From: JABJAG01 sp965222215
Lineage (GTDB): Bacteria; Pseudomonadota; Alphaproteobacteria; UBA6615
DNA: 64,000 nucleotides
Assembly (NCBI GenBank): GCA_965222215.1
Contig: OZ244931.1
Coordinates: 3,720,001 to 3,784,000 of the forward strand
Reading direction: 5' to 3'
This document shows, in pieces, positions 61,742-64,000 of this stretch; the stretch's first letter is position 1; each line of letters opens with the position of its first letter. The position numbers and the translations under genes were made by a program. The notes below the pieces were generated by a model. That model made no database searches. It saw nothing but the letters and a program-made list of their open reading frames with translations, and was not told where the DNA came from.

Positions 61742-62325
61742 CGTCTCTGCTGTTTTTGCGACACGGAATCACCGACTGGAATGTCGCGCGCCGAATGCAG
61801 GGCCGGCGCGACATCCCGATCAACGACGAGGGCCGCGAGATGGTGTCCGCCTGGCGGCTGCCGGCGGACTACGCGGATGCCGCGCTCGTGGCCAGCCCGC
61901 TTGTCCGCGCGACGGAGACCGCCGAGATCCTCAAGGCCGCGCATCCGGGCCTCGGCGCGATGGAAACCGACCCGCGGCTGATGGAGAAATCCTGGGGCGA
62001 CTGGGAAGGCCGCAACCTGCACGAGATGGAGGCCGAGGTCGGACCGGAAATTCACAGCCCGGACCATCGCCCCGAAAACGGCGAGAGCCGGCGCGACATG
62101 CTCGGGCGGATCGGCGACTTCCTCGGCGACATCGCACATCGGGAGGGCCCGGTCGTCGTCGTGACCCATCGCGGCGTGATCCGGACCGTCTATGGTATTG
62201 CCACGGGCTGGGACCTGACCGGCGAGACGCCCGACGAGATGTCCCGGCGGCGCGGGCAGGGGTTCCGCGCGCTTGCCGACGGCGGCGCCGAGATCGTCCG
62301 ACTCAACATTTCACTCAAGGGCTGA
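61738..62325 (+). CDS. Histidine phosphatase (phosphoglycerate mutase-like)
   Basis: A 195-residue cytosolic histidine-phosphatase. The catalytic RHG motif is in LLFLRHGITDWN (H10), with ARRMQGRRD for phosphate binding, and the second histidine in VVVVTHRGVIRTV. Found inside a glycosyltransferase operon, it probably dephosphorylates a sugar or sugar-nucleotide precursor, though the substrate is not determined. It has an ATGA overlap with the upstream gene. Confidence 0.87.
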   Translation: MTSLLFLRHGITDWNVARRMQGRRDIPINDEGREMVSAWRLPADYADAALVASPLVRATETAEILKAAHPGLGAMETDPRLMEKSWGDWEGRNLHEMEAEVGPEIHSPDHRPENGESRRDMLGRIGDFLGDIAHREGPVVVVTHRGVIRTVYGIATGWDLTGETPDEMSRRRGQGFRALADGGAEIVRLNISLKG

Positions 62326-62329
62326 GCCC

Positions 62330-63550
62330 ATGTCCGCGCGCGCCAGGATCCTTTTCTACGTCCAGCACCTGCTGGGGATCGGCCACCTGATGCGCGCCGG
62401 AACCCTGTCGCGCGCGCTGGAGGCGCAGGGGTTCGACGTGACGCTTGTCTCCGGCGGCACCGCCGTGCCCGGCTTCGATCATGGCGCCGGCCGGTTCGTG
62501 CAGCTTCCGCCGACCCGCGCGACCGACAAGTATTTCAAGGTGCTCGTCGACGAAACGGGTAACCGGATCGACGACGCCTGGAAAGCCGGCCGGCGCGAAC
62601 GCCTGTTGGCGGTCGAAGACGAGATGCGACCGGACATCATCCTGATCGAGATGTACCCCTTCGGCCGGCGGCAGATGCGGTTCGAGATCGAGCCGCTGAT
62701 TGAAGCGGCCCGGGCACGCGGCGCGGAACGTCCGCTCATCGCGTCATCGGTCCGCGACATCCTCGTCGAGCCCGGCAAGCCCGAGCGGATCGACGAGATG
62801 GTCGAGCGCACCCGGCGCTATTTCGACATGGCACTGATTCACGGCGACCCGCACTTCATCACCTTCGAGCAGACCTTTCCGCGCATGGCCGAGATCGCGG
62901 ACCTGTCGCACTACACCGGCTACGTGGCGGACCCCGCCCTGCCCCATGATCCAGACGGGCCGGGCGCGGGCGAAGTCATCGTCTCGACCGGGGGCGGCGC
63001 GGTCAGCGACGATATGTTGCAGGCCGCGATCGATGCCCGCGCGCACTCGCCCCTCGCCGACGCACCGTGGCGCGTCCTGATCGGCCACAACCTGCCCGAG
63101 GACGAGTTCCTGTCCTACCGCGACCGCGCGCCTGATGGCGTAACCGTCGAACGCGCCCGGCCCGACTTCCGTCAATTGCTCGCCAACTGCCGTCTGTCGA
63201 TTTCCCAGGGTGGCTACAACACCGTGATGGAAACCCTGGCCGCCGGAACGCGCGCCGTATGCATCCCCTATGCGGGCGGGCTGGAAAGCGAACAGACACT
63301 CCGCTGCCGCCTGCTCGCCGACAAAGGCGCGATCGAGGTGGTCGAACCGGGCGACGTTTCCGCAACCGGCGTGGCCGCGGCGATTGCGCGCGCGATCGCA
63401 CGCGAAGCGCGAATTTCGGCCCCCGTCGACATGTCCGGCGCGAAAAAAACCGGCGCGCTTCTGGCGTCGGCACTGAATCGGCACAGAAATGCCCGATTTG
63501 ATAACGATTCCGGGCAAAACACGGTTAACCCCGGCGCACGATCCGGGTAG
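62330..63550 (+). CDS. MurG-like (GT28-type) glycosyltransferase 2
   Basis: A 406-residue GT-B protein with the N-terminal YVQHLLGIGHLMRAG loop and the donor motif SQGGYNTVMETLAAGTRAVC followed by GGLESEQTLR. It is related to the gene at 58045 (shared GxGHLxR and GGYNT motifs), so one operon holds two MurG-like enzymes. The ATG is four bases after the phosphatase stop. The tail beyond residue 380 is short and polar. Confidence 0.8.
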   Translation: MSARARILFYVQHLLGIGHLMRAGTLSRALEAQGFDVTLVSGGTAVPGFDHGAGRFVQLPPTRATDKYFKVLVDETGNRIDDAWKAGRRERLLAVEDEMRPDIILIEMYPFGRRQMRFEIEPLIEAARARGAERPLIASSVRDILVEPGKPERIDEMVERTRRYFDMALIHGDPHFITFEQTFPRMAEIADLSHYTGYVADPALPHDPDGPGAGEVIVSTGGGAVSDDMLQAAIDARAHSPLADAPWRVLIGHNLPEDEFLSYRDRAPDGVTVERARPDFRQLLANCRLSISQGGYNTVMETLAAGTRAVCIPYAGGLESEQTLRCRLLADKGAIEVVEPGDVSATGVAAAIARAIAREARISAPVDMSGAKKTGALLASALNRHRNARFDNDSGQNTVNPGARSG

Positions 63551-63614
63551 GCTGCGCACTCGGGAGAGATCCGGTTTGAGGGGACCGGATTAGACAGGGA
63601 GTGTTGCAAGACCC

Positions 63615-64000
63615 ATGGCCTTGGCGATGACCGAAGGCGCGCATGTGCCGGATTCGGCCTGGAATGCCCTCACGCACGAACTCGACCTCTGGGAGGGGGA
63701 CGGGCGTTGCGCCACGTTCTGGTGGCGCGACGACGATGCCGCAGACCACACCGATGCGCTCGATACACTTCTGGACCTGCGCGATGCGCTGGACGTGCCG
63801 CTGGCGCTGGCCGTCGTGCCCGCGACCGCGACGCCCGAACTGCGCTTACGCCTGCGCAACGCCACGGACGTATCCGTTCTGCAGCATGGCTACTCGCACA
63901 AGAATTTTGCCGGGCCCGACGAACGCAAGATCGAGCTCGACGACAGCCGGCCCGCGGCCTATGTCGTCGCGGACCTCGCCACGGGCATGCAGGCCCTCGA
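63615..64000 (+). CDS. Polysaccharide deacetylase-like protein, 3' end outside window
   Basis: An open frame of about 128 codons running off the window. After a short N-terminus it has ATFWWRDDDAADHTDALD with the acidic metal-site motif, and VLQHGYSHKNF with HGYSH as the H-x3-H metal-binding motif of NodB/polysaccharide deacetylases (CE4-like). It has no signal peptide in the visible part, so it may act on a cytosolic glycan. It is 64 bp after the MurG-like gene on the same strand. Confidence 0.78.
   Translation, partial: MALAMTEGAHVPDSAWNALTHELDLWEGDGRCATFWWRDDDAADHTDALDTLLDLRDALDVPLALAVVPATATPELRLRLRNATDVSVLQHGYSHKNFAGPDERKIELDDSRPAAYVVADLATGMQAL

Overview
The window is about 64 kb of high-GC DNA, almost fully coding. 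It looks like the chromosome of an alphaproteobacterium, probably a marine or soil member of the Rhodospirillales. The grounds are base composition, the large (about 180 kDa) NAD-glutamate dehydrogenase, the run glnK-amtB-aminotransferase-ftsK-lolA, and the run thioredoxin/LON-domain/Trm112/DUF971 next to a UbiH-type hydroxylase. That taxonomic placement is inference from gene content. No phage, IS element, CRISPR array or rRNA operon was seen. One tRNA (Gly-GCC) is present.

Region by region. 1-12.1 kb is a surface-polysaccharide locus on the + strand: a GT4 glycosyltransferase cut by the window edge, four enzymes of the WbpB/D/E/I type that build a UDP-2,3-diacetamido-uronic acid, a second GT4, two SDR nucleotide-sugar enzymes, a terminator, an O-antigen ligase/polymerase-like membrane protein, a WecA/WbpL-like initiating transferase and a WbpM-type dehydratase with the SMK active site. 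12.1-22.4 kb is housekeeping: purH, a YbjQ protein, an MFS and two EamA transporters, the giant glutamate dehydrogenase, and a small membrane protein.

22.7-38.5 kb looks like an accessory catabolic block: an FAH-family hydrolase, cupins, a VOC protein, a lone molybdenum-hydroxylase large subunit, a complete tripartite tricarboxylate transporter (TctC-TctB-TctA), an LVIVD-repeat protein, a substrate-binding-like protein without a signal peptide, a flavin monooxygenase-like protein, a gentisate-dioxygenase-like bicupin, a dienelactone hydrolase and an NmrA-type oxidoreductase. The natural substrate cannot be read from the sequence, but an aromatic or heterocyclic carboxylate is a reasonable guess.

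38.7-54.2 kb is core again: peroxiredoxin, tRNA-Gly, a prolyl-tRNA editing domain protein, a CnoX-like thioredoxin, LON-domain, Trm112 and DUF971 proteins, a possible bacterial eRF1-like (baeRF) protein, a UbiH-type hydroxylase, glnK-amtB behind a good sigma-54 promoter, a DapC-like aminotransferase, ftsK, lolA, a glutamine-amidotransferase-like hydrolase, a second FAH protein and exonuclease III.

54.2-64 kb is the most unusual part. On the minus strand is an operon of an ABC transporter with a very abnormal nucleotide-binding domain (Walker A, Walker B and switch-His all altered, and the Q-loop/helical subdomain apparently present three times), a cyclic-nucleotide-binding protein and a small methyltransferase. 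Divergent from it is a tight + strand operon of two MurG-like and two GT4 glycosyltransferases, a histidine phosphatase and a polysaccharide-deacetylase-like protein that runs off the window. I propose that these two operons form one glycan synthesis/export system. Short dispersed palindromic repeats of at least two families lie between genes.
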